64,000 nt of DNA from Salsipaludibacter albus (GTDB taxonomy: Bacteria; Actinomycetota; Nitriliruptoria; Nitriliruptorales; Nitriliruptoraceae): assembly GCF_019798055.1 (NCBI RefSeq), contig NZ_JAHOPH010000001.1, forward strand, positions 310,001 through 374,000, in the 5' to 3' direction. Positions within the stretch are counted from its first letter, which is position 1. The number at the start of each line of letters is the position of its first letter. Position numbers and translations under genes: made by a program. The notes beneath the pieces are model-generated. The model had not been told where the DNA came from, made no database searches, and saw only the letters and a program-made list of their open reading frames with translations. Positions 16,323 through 28,156 of this stretch are shown piece by piece.

Positions 16323-16955
16323 GTGTCGCCCGCCCGTGCTCGCCTGCTGGGACGGCTCACCGTCGTCGGGGTGTCGTTCTACGTCGGTGCGTGGCTGGTC
16401 GCCGGCTGGTGGACACCGGGCTACGACCCGGTCACCCAGGCGATCAGCGAACTGTTCGCGCTCGGGGCGCCGGCCGGGCCACGCTGGCTCGTCACGATCG
16501 CGCTGGTCGTCACCGGCCTGCTGCTCGTCGCGTTCGGGGGCGCCCTCGAGGTCCTGCTCCCGGGGACCGGCCGCGCGGCGCCGATCGCGTGTGCGGTGTC
16601 GGGTGTCGCGACCCTGCTGATCCCCCTCGCGCCGTGCTCGCCCGGCTGCCCGGGCTTCGGGACCACCCCGACCGACAGCGCCCACCTGCTGTTCGCGGCC
16701 ACCGGCTACGTCGCGCTGATCGCCACGCCGTTGCTGGCGGCCTGGCGGGTTAGGGACGACGACCGGCGACTGGCCGTCGTCTCGGTCGCCTTCGGCCTGG
16801 TGGCGACGATCGGCTTCGTGATCGGCGCCTCGGCCCAGTTCCAGGAGGTCGGTGGACTGGTCCAGCGCGTCTACAACACCACCGCCGACGCGTGGTTGGT
16901 GGTGGCCGGGTTGTGGCTCACCCGAGGACCGGGCACCCGGCCGGGCAGGCCGTGA
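16323..16955 (+). CDS. DUF998 integral membrane protein
   Basis: 210 residues from a GTG at 16323 preceded by GGAGG. Six hydrophobic helices are evident: GVSFYVGAWLVAGWWTPGYD with the conserved PVTQAISELFALGAP loop, then IALVVTGLLLVAFGGALEVL, IACAVSGVATLLIPLAPCSP, and further segments to VYNTTADAWLVVAGLWL. PxTQxISELxA-type loops after the first helix and a conserved His/Asn near the middle are typical of DUF998. Function is unknown; some members sit beside stress or surface-polymer genes. It is followed by a strong hairpin shared with the convergent protease gene. Confidence 0.8.
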   Translation: MSPARARLLGRLTVVGVSFYVGAWLVAGWWTPGYDPVTQAISELFALGAPAGPRWLVTIALVVTGLLLVAFGGALEVLLPGTGRAAPIACAVSGVATLLIPLAPCSPGCPGFGTTPTDSAHLLFAATGYVALIATPLLAAWRVRDDDRRLAVVSVAFGLVATIGFVIGASAQFQEVGGLVQRVYNTTADAWLVVAGLWLTRGPGTRPGRP

Positions 16956-16960
16956 ACGGC

Positions 16961-16998
16961 CGTGGGGCCCGGCTCCTGGGAAGGAACCGGGCCCCACG
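16961..16998. terminator. Bidirectional hairpin terminator
   Basis: CGTGGGGCCCGG pairs perfectly with CCGGGCCCCACG, with a mismatch and 3 more pairs (TCC/GGA) towards the loop. It lies between the convergent ends of the DUF998 gene (6 bp after its stop) and the M6 protease gene. Confidence 0.8.
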
Positions 16999-17022
16999 GA
17001 CGATGGTGCGCTGACGCGCGAC

Positions 17023-19236
17023 CTACTCGCTCGGACGGACCTCGACCTGCATGAAGTTGCCCTGGGCGGACGTGTTCTTCACGCGGATCTGGGTGCCGGT
17101 GTTCGGGTTGATGACCCCGTGGCGCGGGATCTCGTCGTTGTAGTACTGCTTGGTGTCGTCGAAGACCGACTCGGCCGGCAGGCTCGGGTGGTTCGACGGC
17201 TGGCTGTTGTGGTGCAGGGTCAGCGCGTCGGTGTCCTCGACGCCGAAGGTGGCGTCGTAGGTCTGGATGCGCGGACGCCACGGAGCACCATCGGCACGAA
17301 CCATCGTCTCCGGGTGGGCGTCGATCGGCAGGATCAGGCCCTCGCCCGGGTGCTGCGACGTGTTGTTGTTGTTCTGCGAGGTGTCCCACAGGCTGATCAG
17401 CAGGCCGTCCTGGTAGGGGAAGCGCTCCACCAGGTCGCCGTACTGGTCGAGGAAGCCGAAGTTGTACGGACCGGTGCGCAGCGCGTCGTCGTAGCCGCGG
17501 TAGACGCGGTTCTCGGCGATGTAGTACTGGTTGTAGAAGGCACTGGACGAGCCGGTGGTGACGGTGAAGCCGTCGAGGGTGAAGTCCTCCTCGGCGACGT
17601 CGGTGCCGTCGATGGCGACCGCGTCGGCCGAGAAGCCGGGCTCGATGGCCGCGACGTCGGTCCAGTAGCGGAAGCCGACCCATGCCGTGCCGGTGTGGCC
17701 GGACAGGTCCGCGGTCAGCTCGGTCCAGCCGTTGCTGTCCCCGGTGATCCCGTCGCCGAAGTTCTGGCCGTTGGGGTCGGTGTTGGTGGACAGGTTGGTC
17801 GGCACGGACTGCCAGGTCGCACCCTGGTCGGTCGACACGACCGCGTAGGCGTAGTCCCAGTCGACCTCGATGTCGTAGTCGACCATCGCGGTCATCTCGG
17901 ACGAGCCGGTCAGCTCGGCCTCGACGTAGGCGACGTTGTCGAGGTTGTTGCCCTGGCCCGAGTACAGGAAGGTGTCACCCTCGAAGGGGGTCCCGATCTC
18001 CTCGAAGACCTCCTTCTGCGGGAGGATCGTGATCACGGCCTGTGCCTGCTTGGTGGTGGCAGACGCGGGGCCGAGCTTGTGCTGCGACTTCTCGCCGGCG
18101 TAGGCCACCTCGTAGTCGAGCCACCCGAGCTGGAACTTCTCCCAGGCACCCATGTGCATCGGCTTGGTGCCGATGTCGACGGTGCCGTCGTTGCCGTAGG
18201 AACCGGACGACATCAGGGTCCAGAAGCCGGTGCCGTTCTCGCCGCCACCGGTGTCGTACAGGTCGGGCAGGCCGAGGTCGTGGGCGTACTCGTGGGCGAA
18301 CACGCCGACGCCACCGTTCTCGGGCTCGACGGTGTAGTCGCCGATCCAGATGCCGGAGTCGCCGACCTCGTAGCCGCCGTTGGGCGCGCCGCTTGACGGA
18401 CCGCCCTCACCGATGCCGGTCGACTGGATGTACCAACGGTGCGACCAGATCGCCTCGGGATCACCGGTCTCGGCGCCCGGGCCGGCGTGCACGGCCTGGA
18501 AGTGGTCGATGTAGCCGTCGGACTCGTCGAAGTCGCCGTCGCCGTCGTAGTCGTAGCGGTCCCACACGTCGAAGTCGGCCAGGTACTCGCGCGCGCCGTC
18601 CTCGCCCAGCTCGGCGACGAGGTCGTCCCACGTGTTGTCGACGGTCTCCTCGATGAAGGGCCACACGCGGCTGGTGCAGTTCGGGCAGGGCTGGCCCGCG
18701 TCGTTGATCTCGGTGCCGTAGTCGACCTTGTCGCCGGAGACCCCGACCCAGTCGGTCACGTCGCCGTTGACCGTGTAGCGGCCGGACGACAGCTCGAGGT
18801 AGAAGTCGCGCATCGACGGATCGGCGACGTTCTCCTCGAAGAGCAGGTTCTCGTAGTACTCCTCGCTGAAGTCGGGCTGCCAGATCGTGGAGTTGTCGAC
18901 CTCGCGGTCCGGCTCGGGGATCGAGTTGTGCGGGGTGTCCGCGAACTCGCCCAGCACGGTCCAGATGCTTTCCTCGCCCTCGCGCTCCAGTTCGACGAAC
19001 TGGCCCTTGGCGACCTGGGCGACGGGCCCGGACTCGCCCTTGTCGGACAGGACGCGCTCGAGGGCGGTCTGGCGCCGCTCGGCCTGTTCCTCGGCGAGCG
19101 GATTGGGCAGGTTGTCGCTGCGCTGCACCACGTCGCCCGGCTCGACCGGGGGGGCTGCGCTGGCGGTCGTCGTCGCGACCAGCGACGACGCGGCGAGCGC
19201 CATGGCGGCGACCACCGAGAGTCTCTTGGTGTTCAT
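17023..19236 (-). CDS. Secreted M6-family (immune inhibitor A-like) metalloprotease
   Basis: 737 residues. Sec signal peptide at the N-terminus (MNTKRLSVVAAMALAASSLV, cleavage near ASAAP). A propeptide-like segment follows, then the M6 catalytic domain with the zinc motif HEYAHDLGLPD (H315, E316, H319) and a downstream LMSSGSYGND Met-turn-like element. A calcium-loop sequence DYDGDGDFDESDG precedes it. The C-terminal half has LTGSSEMTAMVDYDIEVDWD and TAWVGFRYWTDVAAIEPGFS, the MAM-like beta-sandwich typical of InhA. Such enzymes digest host or environmental proteins extracellularly. No sortase motif or anchor is present, so it should be released. ATG at 19236 begins the signal peptide; the frame is open for 47 codons further without a plausible signal. 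Confidence 0.93.
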   Translation of the reverse strand: MNTKRLSVVAAMALAASSLVATTTASAAPPVEPGDVVQRSDNLPNPLAEEQAERRQTALERVLSDKGESGPVAQVAKGQFVELEREGEESIWTVLGEFADTPHNSIPEPDREVDNSTIWQPDFSEEYYENLLFEENVADPSMRDFYLELSSGRYTVNGDVTDWVGVSGDKVDYGTEINDAGQPCPNCTSRVWPFIEETVDNTWDDLVAELGEDGAREYLADFDVWDRYDYDGDGDFDESDGYIDHFQAVHAGPGAETGDPEAIWSHRWYIQSTGIGEGGPSSGAPNGGYEVGDSGIWIGDYTVEPENGGVGVFAHEYAHDLGLPDLYDTGGGENGTGFWTLMSSGSYGNDGTVDIGTKPMHMGAWEKFQLGWLDYEVAYAGEKSQHKLGPASATTKQAQAVITILPQKEVFEEIGTPFEGDTFLYSGQGNNLDNVAYVEAELTGSSEMTAMVDYDIEVDWDYAYAVVSTDQGATWQSVPTNLSTNTDPNGQNFGDGITGDSNGWTELTADLSGHTGTAWVGFRYWTDVAAIEPGFSADAVAIDGTDVAEEDFTLDGFTVTTGSSSAFYNQYYIAENRVYRGYDDALRTGPYNFGFLDQYGDLVERFPYQDGLLISLWDTSQNNNNTSQHPGEGLILPIDAHPETMVRADGAPWRPRIQTYDATFGVEDTDALTLHHNSQPSNHPSLPAESVFDDTKQYYNDEIPRHGVINPNTGTQIRVKNTSAQGNFMQVEVRPSE

Positions 19237-19629
19237 GAATGCTCCATCGGGGAACGGACGTGGACACGCGTCAGTGACACGGGTGGTGCCGGAGGACGCC
19301 TGGCGAGACCCCGGGTCGGGGCCGAGGGCCAGTGAAGGGCGTTGTCCGGACGTCCAGTGGCCATGGTGCGCGCTCAATGCGCATCATTCCGGGCCGGGCA
19401 TGCATGAAGATCAATGAAGTCCATGAAGAGCGCGTCAGCCGTGCAGGCTCGGCGACGTGCGCGAATCCGCCCTCCAGCATCCGTTGCGCAGCGCTCGCGC
19501 GGTGTCACGGAAGGCTGGGGGCGCGACGTGTCCGCATGCGGACATGTCGGAACCCGGCACCCCGGATCGTGCGATCGGCGCATGCACGGACACGGCCGTC
19601 CGGACGGTCGGGATCACCGGTGGGGTGGG
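19237..19629. other. Intergenic region upstream of the M6 protease
   Basis: 393 bp with no gene I can support. It contains three ATGAAG words at 19404-19409, 19414-19419 and 19423-19428 spaced about one helical turn, an ATGCGCAT palindrome near 19378-19385, and the 22-bp palindrome at 19526-19547. It follows the purE stop, so it is the promoter region of the protease only. Confidence 0.7.
19526..19547. promoter_or_regulatory. 22-bp palindrome, candidate operator of the protease gene
   Basis: ACGTGTCCGCATGCGGACATGT is self-complementary in 10 of 11 pairs. It lies 290 bp upstream of the protease start and 83 bp after the purE stop. It could be a transcription-factor site or the purE terminator stem; the absence of a loop favours a protein-binding site. 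Confidence 0.45.
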
Positions 19630-20151
19630 TCAGGGCTGGAAGCCGAAGCCGCCTCGCTCGGCACCCCCGTCGGGGGTCCAGGACCGGTGCTCCATGCCCT
19701 TGTCGGCCTGGGCGGCGCGGAAGTCCGCGAGCGCCTCGGCCACGCCGTCGTCGGACAGCGCCAGGATCTGGGCAGCCAGGATCGCCGCGTTCTTGGCGTT
19801 GTCGATCCCGACCGTGGCGACCGGCACACCCGGCGGCATCTGCACGATCGAGTACAGCGCGTCGGCCCCGCCGAGGTGGTCGGACAGGCACGGCACCCCG
19901 ATCACCGGCAGGGCCGTGTGGGCGGCCACGACCCCGGGAAGGTGGGCGGCGCGACCGGCTCCCGCGATCAGGACGCCGTAGCCGGACTCGGCCGCCGACG
20001 ATGCCCACGCGGTCACCTTGGCGGGGTTGCGATGGGCCGACATCACGTCGAGCGTGTACGGGATGCCGAAGTCCTCGAGCTGCTTGGCGGCCTTCTCCAT
20101 CACGGGCAGGTCGGTCTTGGAGCCCATCACGATGCCGACGGTGGCGGTCAT
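19630..20151 (-). CDS. purE: N5-carboxyaminoimidazole ribonucleotide mutase PurE (class I)
   Basis: 173 residues. PurE interconverts N5-CAIR and CAIR in purine biosynthesis. Signatures GIVMGSKTDLPVMEKA, the active-site MSAHRNPAKV histidine, GAGRAAHLPGVVAAHTALPV and GVPVATVGIDNAKNAAILAAQ are intact. ATG at 20151 with a GAGG-containing leader. The usual partner purK (N5-CAIR synthetase) is not adjacent, and the neighbours are unrelated (LacI regulator upstream, protease downstream). The C-terminal 25 residues (GMEHRSWTPDGGAERGGFGFQP) extend a little past the family norm. Confidence 0.95.
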   Translation of the reverse strand: MTATVGIVMGSKTDLPVMEKAAKQLEDFGIPYTLDVMSAHRNPAKVTAWASSAAESGYGVLIAGAGRAAHLPGVVAAHTALPVIGVPCLSDHLGGADALYSIVQMPPGVPVATVGIDNAKNAAILAAQILALSDDGVAEALADFRAAQADKGMEHRSWTPDGGAERGGFGFQP

Positions 20152-20268
20152 TGAGGTGTCCTCGTTTCGGGGGTGGCGACTGGCCCGGCAGGCTAGTGGT
20201 CGGCCTCGGCGCCACCGGAGCGCCTGCGTCACCCGCGCGCAGGATCCCTGCCCGGCTCGAGGACCCCG

Positions 20269-21405
20269 TCAGTCGGGCACCGTGGAGCCGCGGACGACCA
20301 AGGCGACGTCCAGCACGGTCCGCCGGCCCTCGTGGCCGTCCACGCCACTCCCGGTGACCGGCACGACCCGGCCATCGGCGGACCCCCGGGCGTCGCGGGC
20401 CGGGCCCGTGGCCTCCGTGCCCACGAGGTCGAGCAACCGGTGGACGGCCAGGCGGCCGACGCTGGCCACGGGCTGGGCGACCGTGGTCAGCGGCGGCGTG
20501 GACACCCGTGCCGGAGCGAGGTCGTCGAAGCCGGCCACCGCGACGTCGTCGGGCACCCGCAGTCCGTGCGCGTCCAGGGCCGCCATGGCCCCCACCGCGA
20601 TCGCGTCCGAGCCGGCCACGAGGGCGTCGGGCCGGGTCCCGGCGGCCAGCATCCGGTCCATCGCACGACGACCGTCCTCCACGCCGAAGTGGTCGGCGGC
20701 CTCCACGCCGACCAGGGTCACGGCGGCGGCCTCGACGGCGCGTCGCGCACCCTCGAGGCGCCGACGGGCCGACGGGTTGCCCTCCGGTCCCGCCAGCACG
20801 GCGACCCGTGCCCGCCCGAGTTCGACCAGGTGCTCGACCGCCAGCCGCCCACCAGCGAGGTTGTCGACGTCCACGGAGGTGGTCGAGGCATCGCTCGGCT
20901 CGCCGATGACCACGACCGGCAGGCCGGCGTCCAGCAGTGCACCGGGTACGGGATCGTCGTCGACACTCGCGGTCGCCACCACCCCGTCGAGCAGTCCGTC
21001 CGCCGACAGCTTGGCGGCGAGGCGCTCCGTGGTGTCGGGTCGCCCGGCCAGCGGGTCGTCGGTCAGCACCGTCGCGACCGTGCAGCCCGCTCGCTGCGCC
21101 GCATCGACGACGGCCGACACCAGCGTCGCGAAGTAGGCGTCTCCGAACACCGTGGACGCGGGCTGGGGGATCAACAAGCCGAGCATGCCCGTGTGCCCAC
21201 GTCTCAGGCTGCGCGCGATCCCGTCGGGCACGTAGCCGACGTCCTCCATCACCTCCTGCACGCGGGCGCGAACCTCGGGCCGGACACTGGGGTGGTCGTT
21301 GAGCACGCGCGACGTGGTGGACCGGGACACCCCGGCCAGGCGTGCCACCTCCTTCAGGGTGACGCGCCCACCGGACGTCGAGTGGTCGGATCGACCTGCT
21401 GCCAC
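20269..21405 (-). CDS. LacI-family transcriptional repressor
   Basis: 378 residues. N-terminal LacI HTH and hinge: VTLKEVARLAGVSRSTTSRV, LNDHPSVRPEVRARVQEVME and GYVPDGIARSLRRG. The periplasmic-binding-protein-like sensor domain follows to the C-terminus, with VAVAGFDDLAPARVSTPPLT near the end, typical of sugar-responsive members. It lies 63 bp downstream of the GH16 mosaic gene on the same strand and is probably cotranscribed. A perfect TTGGGATCGATCCCAA palindrome upstream of the GH16 gene resembles the operator of CebR (cello-oligosaccharide repressor), so this protein is the obvious candidate for a glucan-oligosaccharide-responsive autoregulated repressor. The effector is inferred. Confidence 0.93.
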   Translation of the reverse strand: MAAGRSDHSTSGGRVTLKEVARLAGVSRSTTSRVLNDHPSVRPEVRARVQEVMEDVGYVPDGIARSLRRGHTGMLGLLIPQPASTVFGDAYFATLVSAVVDAAQRAGCTVATVLTDDPLAGRPDTTERLAAKLSADGLLDGVVATASVDDDPVPGALLDAGLPVVVIGEPSDASTTSVDVDNLAGGRLAVEHLVELGRARVAVLAGPEGNPSARRRLEGARRAVEAAAVTLVGVEAADHFGVEDGRRAMDRMLAAGTRPDALVAGSDAIAVGAMAALDAHGLRVPDDVAVAGFDDLAPARVSTPPLTTVAQPVASVGRLAVHRLLDLVGTEATGPARDARGSADGRVVPVTGSGVDGHEGRRTVLDVALVVRGSTVPD

Positions 21406-21442
21406 GCCCGCCCCTCCCCGCGTTCCCGTGTCGCCGGCGCGC

Positions 21443-21468
21443 CCGCTCGGTCAGCCGCGTCCGCTCGG

Positions 21469-21478
<10 letters not shown>
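21443..21478. repeat. 18-bp tandem duplication across the GH16 stop codon
   Basis: CCGCTCGGTCAGCCGCGT occurs twice head-to-tail (21443-21460 and 21461-21478). The second copy contains the stop codon and last codons of the GH16 gene; the first lies in the gap before lacI. Confidence 0.85.
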
Positions 21479-25380
<3,902 letters not shown>

Positions 25381-25390
25381 GATCGCTCCG

Positions 25391-25402
25391 ATTCGGTCGA
25401 AT
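25391..25402. promoter_or_regulatory. Short inverted repeat in the GH16 leader
   Basis: ATTCGGTCGAAT has 5-bp arms ATTCG/CGAAT around GT, 8 bp downstream of the larger palindrome in the direction of transcription and 10 bp before the start codon. It may be a secondary half-site or an mRNA structure near the ribosome site. Confidence 0.3.
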
Positions 25403-25409
25403 ATTGCTC

Positions 25410-25425
25410 TTGGGATCGATCCCAA
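25410..25425. promoter_or_regulatory. LacI-type operator upstream of the GH16 gene
   Basis: TTGGGATCGATCCCAA is a perfect 16-bp palindrome 29 bp before the GTG start. It differs only in the centre from the CebR operator core TGGGAGCGCTCCCA described in Streptomyces, and a LacI regulator gene follows the GH16 gene. Binding is inferred from family knowledge. Confidence 0.7.
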
Positions 25426-25507
25426 CGCCAAACGATTGCACAGAGCTGCGCCATTTGCAACCCCTTGGCAACACGATGGGCGGAGGATGCACGCCGCCGC
25501 GCGCAAC

Positions 25508-26518
25508 TCAGCTCGCGCGGGTGAAACGGCTGCGGTAGGCCGTCGGCGTGACCCCGACCGCGTCGTCGAGTCGCAGGCGCAGGTTGGCGGCGGTCCCGAG
25601 CCCGCTGCGCTCGGCGACCTGGTCCACGGTCAGGTCGGTGGTCTCCAGCAGGGACCGTGCCCGCAGGACCCGCTGGCCCGTGAGCCACTGGTGCGGGGTC
25701 GTCCCGGTCGCCCGGCGGAAGTGGCGGGCGAAGGTCCGTGGGGACTGCGCCGCACGCTCGGCCAACTCCTCCACCGACAGGTGCTGGTCGAGGTTGTCGA
25801 TGGCCCAGGCCATGACCTGGCCCATGGCGTGCTCGGCCGTCGGGGGGGTCGGGGCCGGGGCGACGTACTGGGCCTGTCCGCCGTCCCGGTGGGGCGGCAC
25901 CACCATGCGACGGGCCACGCCGTCGGCGACGTCGGCCCCGTGGTCCAGGCGGACGAGGTGCAGCGACAGGTCGATGCCCGCCGCAGAACCCGCCGACGTG
26001 AAGACCCCGTCGTCCTCCACCCAGAGCACGTCGTGCTCGGCATCGACCCGGGGGAACCGCTCCCGGAAGGTCTCGAGGTACATCCAGTGGGTCGTGGCCC
26101 GACGCCCGTCCAGGATCCCGGCCTCGGCCAGGGCGAAGGCGCCCGAGCAGAACGACACCATCCGCGCCCCGCGGTCGTGCGCCGCCGCCAGGGCCTCGAG
26201 GACCGGGGTGGGCGTGTCGAGCGGCTCGCGACGGAAGATCGGCTGGGTCTCGGCGTCGGAGCGCTTGGGGGCCATCGGCACGATCACCGTGTCGGCCGTG
26301 GCCAGGTCGTCGAGCCCGCCCGGGACCTGCAGGTCGAACCCGAACCGCGTGGGCACGGTGCGTCCGGGCACCTCGGCACAGACCCGCAGGTCGTACCACT
26401 CGTCGATCCCCGCGGCGTCCATCACCTCGCGCCGCGTGATGCCGAAGACCTCGCAGGCGACCGCGAACTCGAAGGGGTTCATCCAGTCCATGGCGAGCAG
26501 TGCCACGACGTGTGCCAT
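25508..26518 (-). CDS. GlxA-family transcriptional regulator (DJ-1/PfpI-like domain plus AraC HTH)
   Basis: 336 residues. The N-terminal 170 residues form a class I glutamine-amidotransferase-like domain (MAHVVALLAMDWMNPFEFAV; VSFCSGAFALAEAGILDGRR with the nucleophile-position cysteine; TTHWMYLETFRERFP). The C-terminus is an AraC-type double HTH (HLSVEELAERAAQSPRTFAR, HFRRATGTTPHQWLTGQRVL, then the LGTAANLRLRLDDAVGVTPT element). In this family the N-terminal domain senses a ligand such as arginine or an amine. It is divergent from a small gene and an EamA exporter; a long inverted repeat lies between them, so it probably controls that side too. Confidence 0.93.
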   Translation of the reverse strand: MAHVVALLAMDWMNPFEFAVACEVFGITRREVMDAAGIDEWYDLRVCAEVPGRTVPTRFGFDLQVPGGLDDLATADTVIVPMAPKRSDAETQPIFRREPLDTPTPVLEALAAAHDRGARMVSFCSGAFALAEAGILDGRRATTHWMYLETFRERFPRVDAEHDVLWVEDDGVFTSAGSAAGIDLSLHLVRLDHGADVADGVARRMVVPPHRDGGQAQYVAPAPTPPTAEHAMGQVMAWAIDNLDQHLSVEELAERAAQSPRTFARHFRRATGTTPHQWLTGQRVLRARSLLETTDLTVDQVAERSGLGTAANLRLRLDDAVGVTPTAYRSRFTRAS

Positions 26519-26562
26519 CGTTGCGTTCCTTCGGTCGTCCAGCCGGCTCTCCCACCCGTCCG

Positions 26563-26609
26563 GACGAGTGGCAGGATCATTTCGAACCGTGTCGATTCTG
26601 CCACTCGTC
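26563..26609. promoter_or_regulatory. 12-bp inverted repeat in the GlxA divergent promoter
   Basis: GACGAGTGGCAG (26563-26574) and its perfect complement CTGCCACTCGTC (26598-26609) flank 23 bp containing a TTCGAA palindrome. The half-site spacing places both on one face of the helix (about 3.3 turns), as for dimeric AraC-type activators. It is 45 bp from the GlxA start and 54 bp from the start of the small divergent gene. Confidence 0.65.
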
Positions 26610-26662
26610 GGACGCGCTGTCAACCGCGACAGTCGTGGTCGACGCCCAGAGGAAGACCGGAC

Positions 26663-27007
26663 ATGGCCACCACGACCACCCGACGCCGACCGACCGTCCA
26701 CACCCGCGAGCCCCACGCCGAGCCCCGCGCCCGGCAGACCCACGCACACGAGGCCGGCGACCTGCACGACCTCGCCAGCCTGCTGGCCGCGCCGATCGTC
26801 GACGCCGACCAGCGGGTGCGCGTCGACCGGGCCCTCGCCCTGCTGTTGGGCCCCGACGGGGCGCGTGCCCCGCACCTGCAGCCGACCCGACGCACGCCGG
26901 ACGTGGTCCGCCGCCGCATCGCGGGTCGCGCGCTGGCCCGCCTGTCGCGCCGCGACGTGCGACACCGCCACCTGGTGGCCGGCGCCCTGGCCATCCTGCG
27001 CCCGTGA
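26663..27007 (+). CDS. Small basic hypothetical protein
   Basis: 114 residues; no family recognised. It begins MATTTTRRRPTVHTREPHAE and is rich in Arg and His throughout, with a more regular helical middle (DLHDLASLLAAPIVDADQRV, then RVDRALALLLGPDG) and a basic C-terminal helix (RRRIAGRALARLSRRDVRHR). A ribosome site AGAGGA precedes the ATG at 26663, the divergent regulator's inverted repeat lies in front of it, and a 12-bp hairpin follows 38 bp after its stop, which together support a real transcription unit. No membrane segment or signal peptide. Very high Arg content could also reflect an unselected GC-rich frame. Confidence 0.5.
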   Translation: MATTTTRRRPTVHTREPHAEPRARQTHAHEAGDLHDLASLLAAPIVDADQRVRVDRALALLLGPDGARAPHLQPTRRTPDVVRRRIAGRALARLSRRDVRHRHLVAGALAILRP

Positions 27008-27045
27008 CGATGCCCCGACGTCCGGCACGACGCCCGACACGACAG

Positions 27046-27070
27046 CCGGCACGACCCAGGGTCGTGCCGG
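27046..27070 (+). terminator. Hairpin terminator after the small gene
   Basis: CCGGCACGACCC, A, GGGTCGTGCCGG: 25 bp forming a 12-bp self-complementary stem (practical loop 3 nt), 38 bp after the stop of the small gene and 116 bp before the EamA start. Confidence 0.7.
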
Positions 27071-27185
27071 ATGGTGCCGACGGGCGCCGGCCGCGCGACC
27101 CGCGACGTCACGGGCCCGCACACCTCACCATCCGCCTGTCCGCGTCGTTGGCAGGTCACCGACGCCGGCACGACGAGGAACCGCG

Positions 27186-28112
27186 ATGACCCATGCTCCG
27201 TCGACCGTCCCCCCGATCACCGCGGGGACCGGCGAACTCCGCACCGACCGCGACCCGTTCGCGGCGATGGACTGGCTCCTCATGGCCGGGCTGTCGCTGG
27301 TGTGGGGCTCGTCGTTCCTGCTGATGGCCGTCGGCCTGGAGTCCCTGCATCCCGGCGTGGTCACGTGGCTGCGCGTGGTCTCCGGGGCCGCCGCCCTCCT
27401 GGTCGTGCGCCGTCGGCGCGTCACCTTCGAGCCGGACGACCAGCGCCGGCTCGTCCTGCTGGCGGTCACCTGGGTCGTCGTGCCGTTCACGCTGTTCCCG
27501 ATCGCCGAGCAGCACGTCAACTCGGCGGTCGCCGGCATCCTCAACGGCGCCACGCCGATCTGGGCCGCACTGGTCGGGGCCGTGTGGTTCGGGCGACCGT
27601 CCCGTGGCCTGCAGCGCATCGGGCTGGTGGTCGGATTCGTCGGCATGGTCGTGGTGAGCGTGAGCAGTTCGGGGGCGGGTGGCGACACCGCGGTGCTCGG
27701 GATCGTGCTCGTGCTGGTCGCGACCCTCCTCTACGGCTGGTCCCTGCAGCTCCTGGGCCCCCTGCAGCACCGCTACGGCGCCGTCCCGGTCGCGCGTCGC
27801 CTGCTGGTCCTGGCCAGCGTCGCGACGACGCCCTTCGGCCTGTGGGGCCTGCGCGACAGCACCTTCGAACCCGTGCCGGTCCTGGCGACCCTGGTGCTCG
27901 GGGTCGTGGGAACGGGCATCGCCTTCGTGATGATGTCGGTGCTCGCGGGCCGGGTCGGAGGATCCCGCGCCTCGTTCGTGACCTACGTCATCCCGGTCGT
28001 GGCCGTGGCGCTGGGCATGGTCGTGCTCGGCGACGAGGTCCAGCCCGCGGCGCTGGCCGGGGTCGTGCTGGTCATCGCCGGTGCGGTCGCCGCGTCGCGG
28101 CGCGAGGCCTGA
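27186..28112 (+). CDS. EamA-family (DMT superfamily) transporter
   Basis: 308 residues, ten predicted helices in two EamA repeats. Helix 1 AMDWLLMAGLSLVWGSSFLL has the WGSSF motif of this family, with GILNGATPIWAALVGAVWFG closing the first repeat and YVIPVVAVALGMVVLGDEVQ the second. These proteins export amino acids, nucleosides or drugs; the substrate here cannot be told. Start ATG at 27186; a 26-residue hydrophilic N-terminus precedes helix 1. It shares an arm with the GlxA regulator but is separated from it by a terminator, so it may have its own promoter. Confidence 0.92.
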   Translation: MTHAPSTVPPITAGTGELRTDRDPFAAMDWLLMAGLSLVWGSSFLLMAVGLESLHPGVVTWLRVVSGAAALLVVRRRRVTFEPDDQRRLVLLAVTWVVVPFTLFPIAEQHVNSAVAGILNGATPIWAALVGAVWFGRPSRGLQRIGLVVGFVGMVVVSVSSSGAGGDTAVLGIVLVLVATLLYGWSLQLLGPLQHRYGAVPVARRLLVLASVATTPFGLWGLRDSTFEPVPVLATLVLGVVGTGIAFVMMSVLAGRVGGSRASFVTYVIPVVAVALGMVVLGDEVQPAALAGVVLVIAGAVAASRREA

Positions 28113-28156
28113 GCGGCGGCGTACCCTCGGTGCTCCCCGAGGTCGGATCACCGTCC

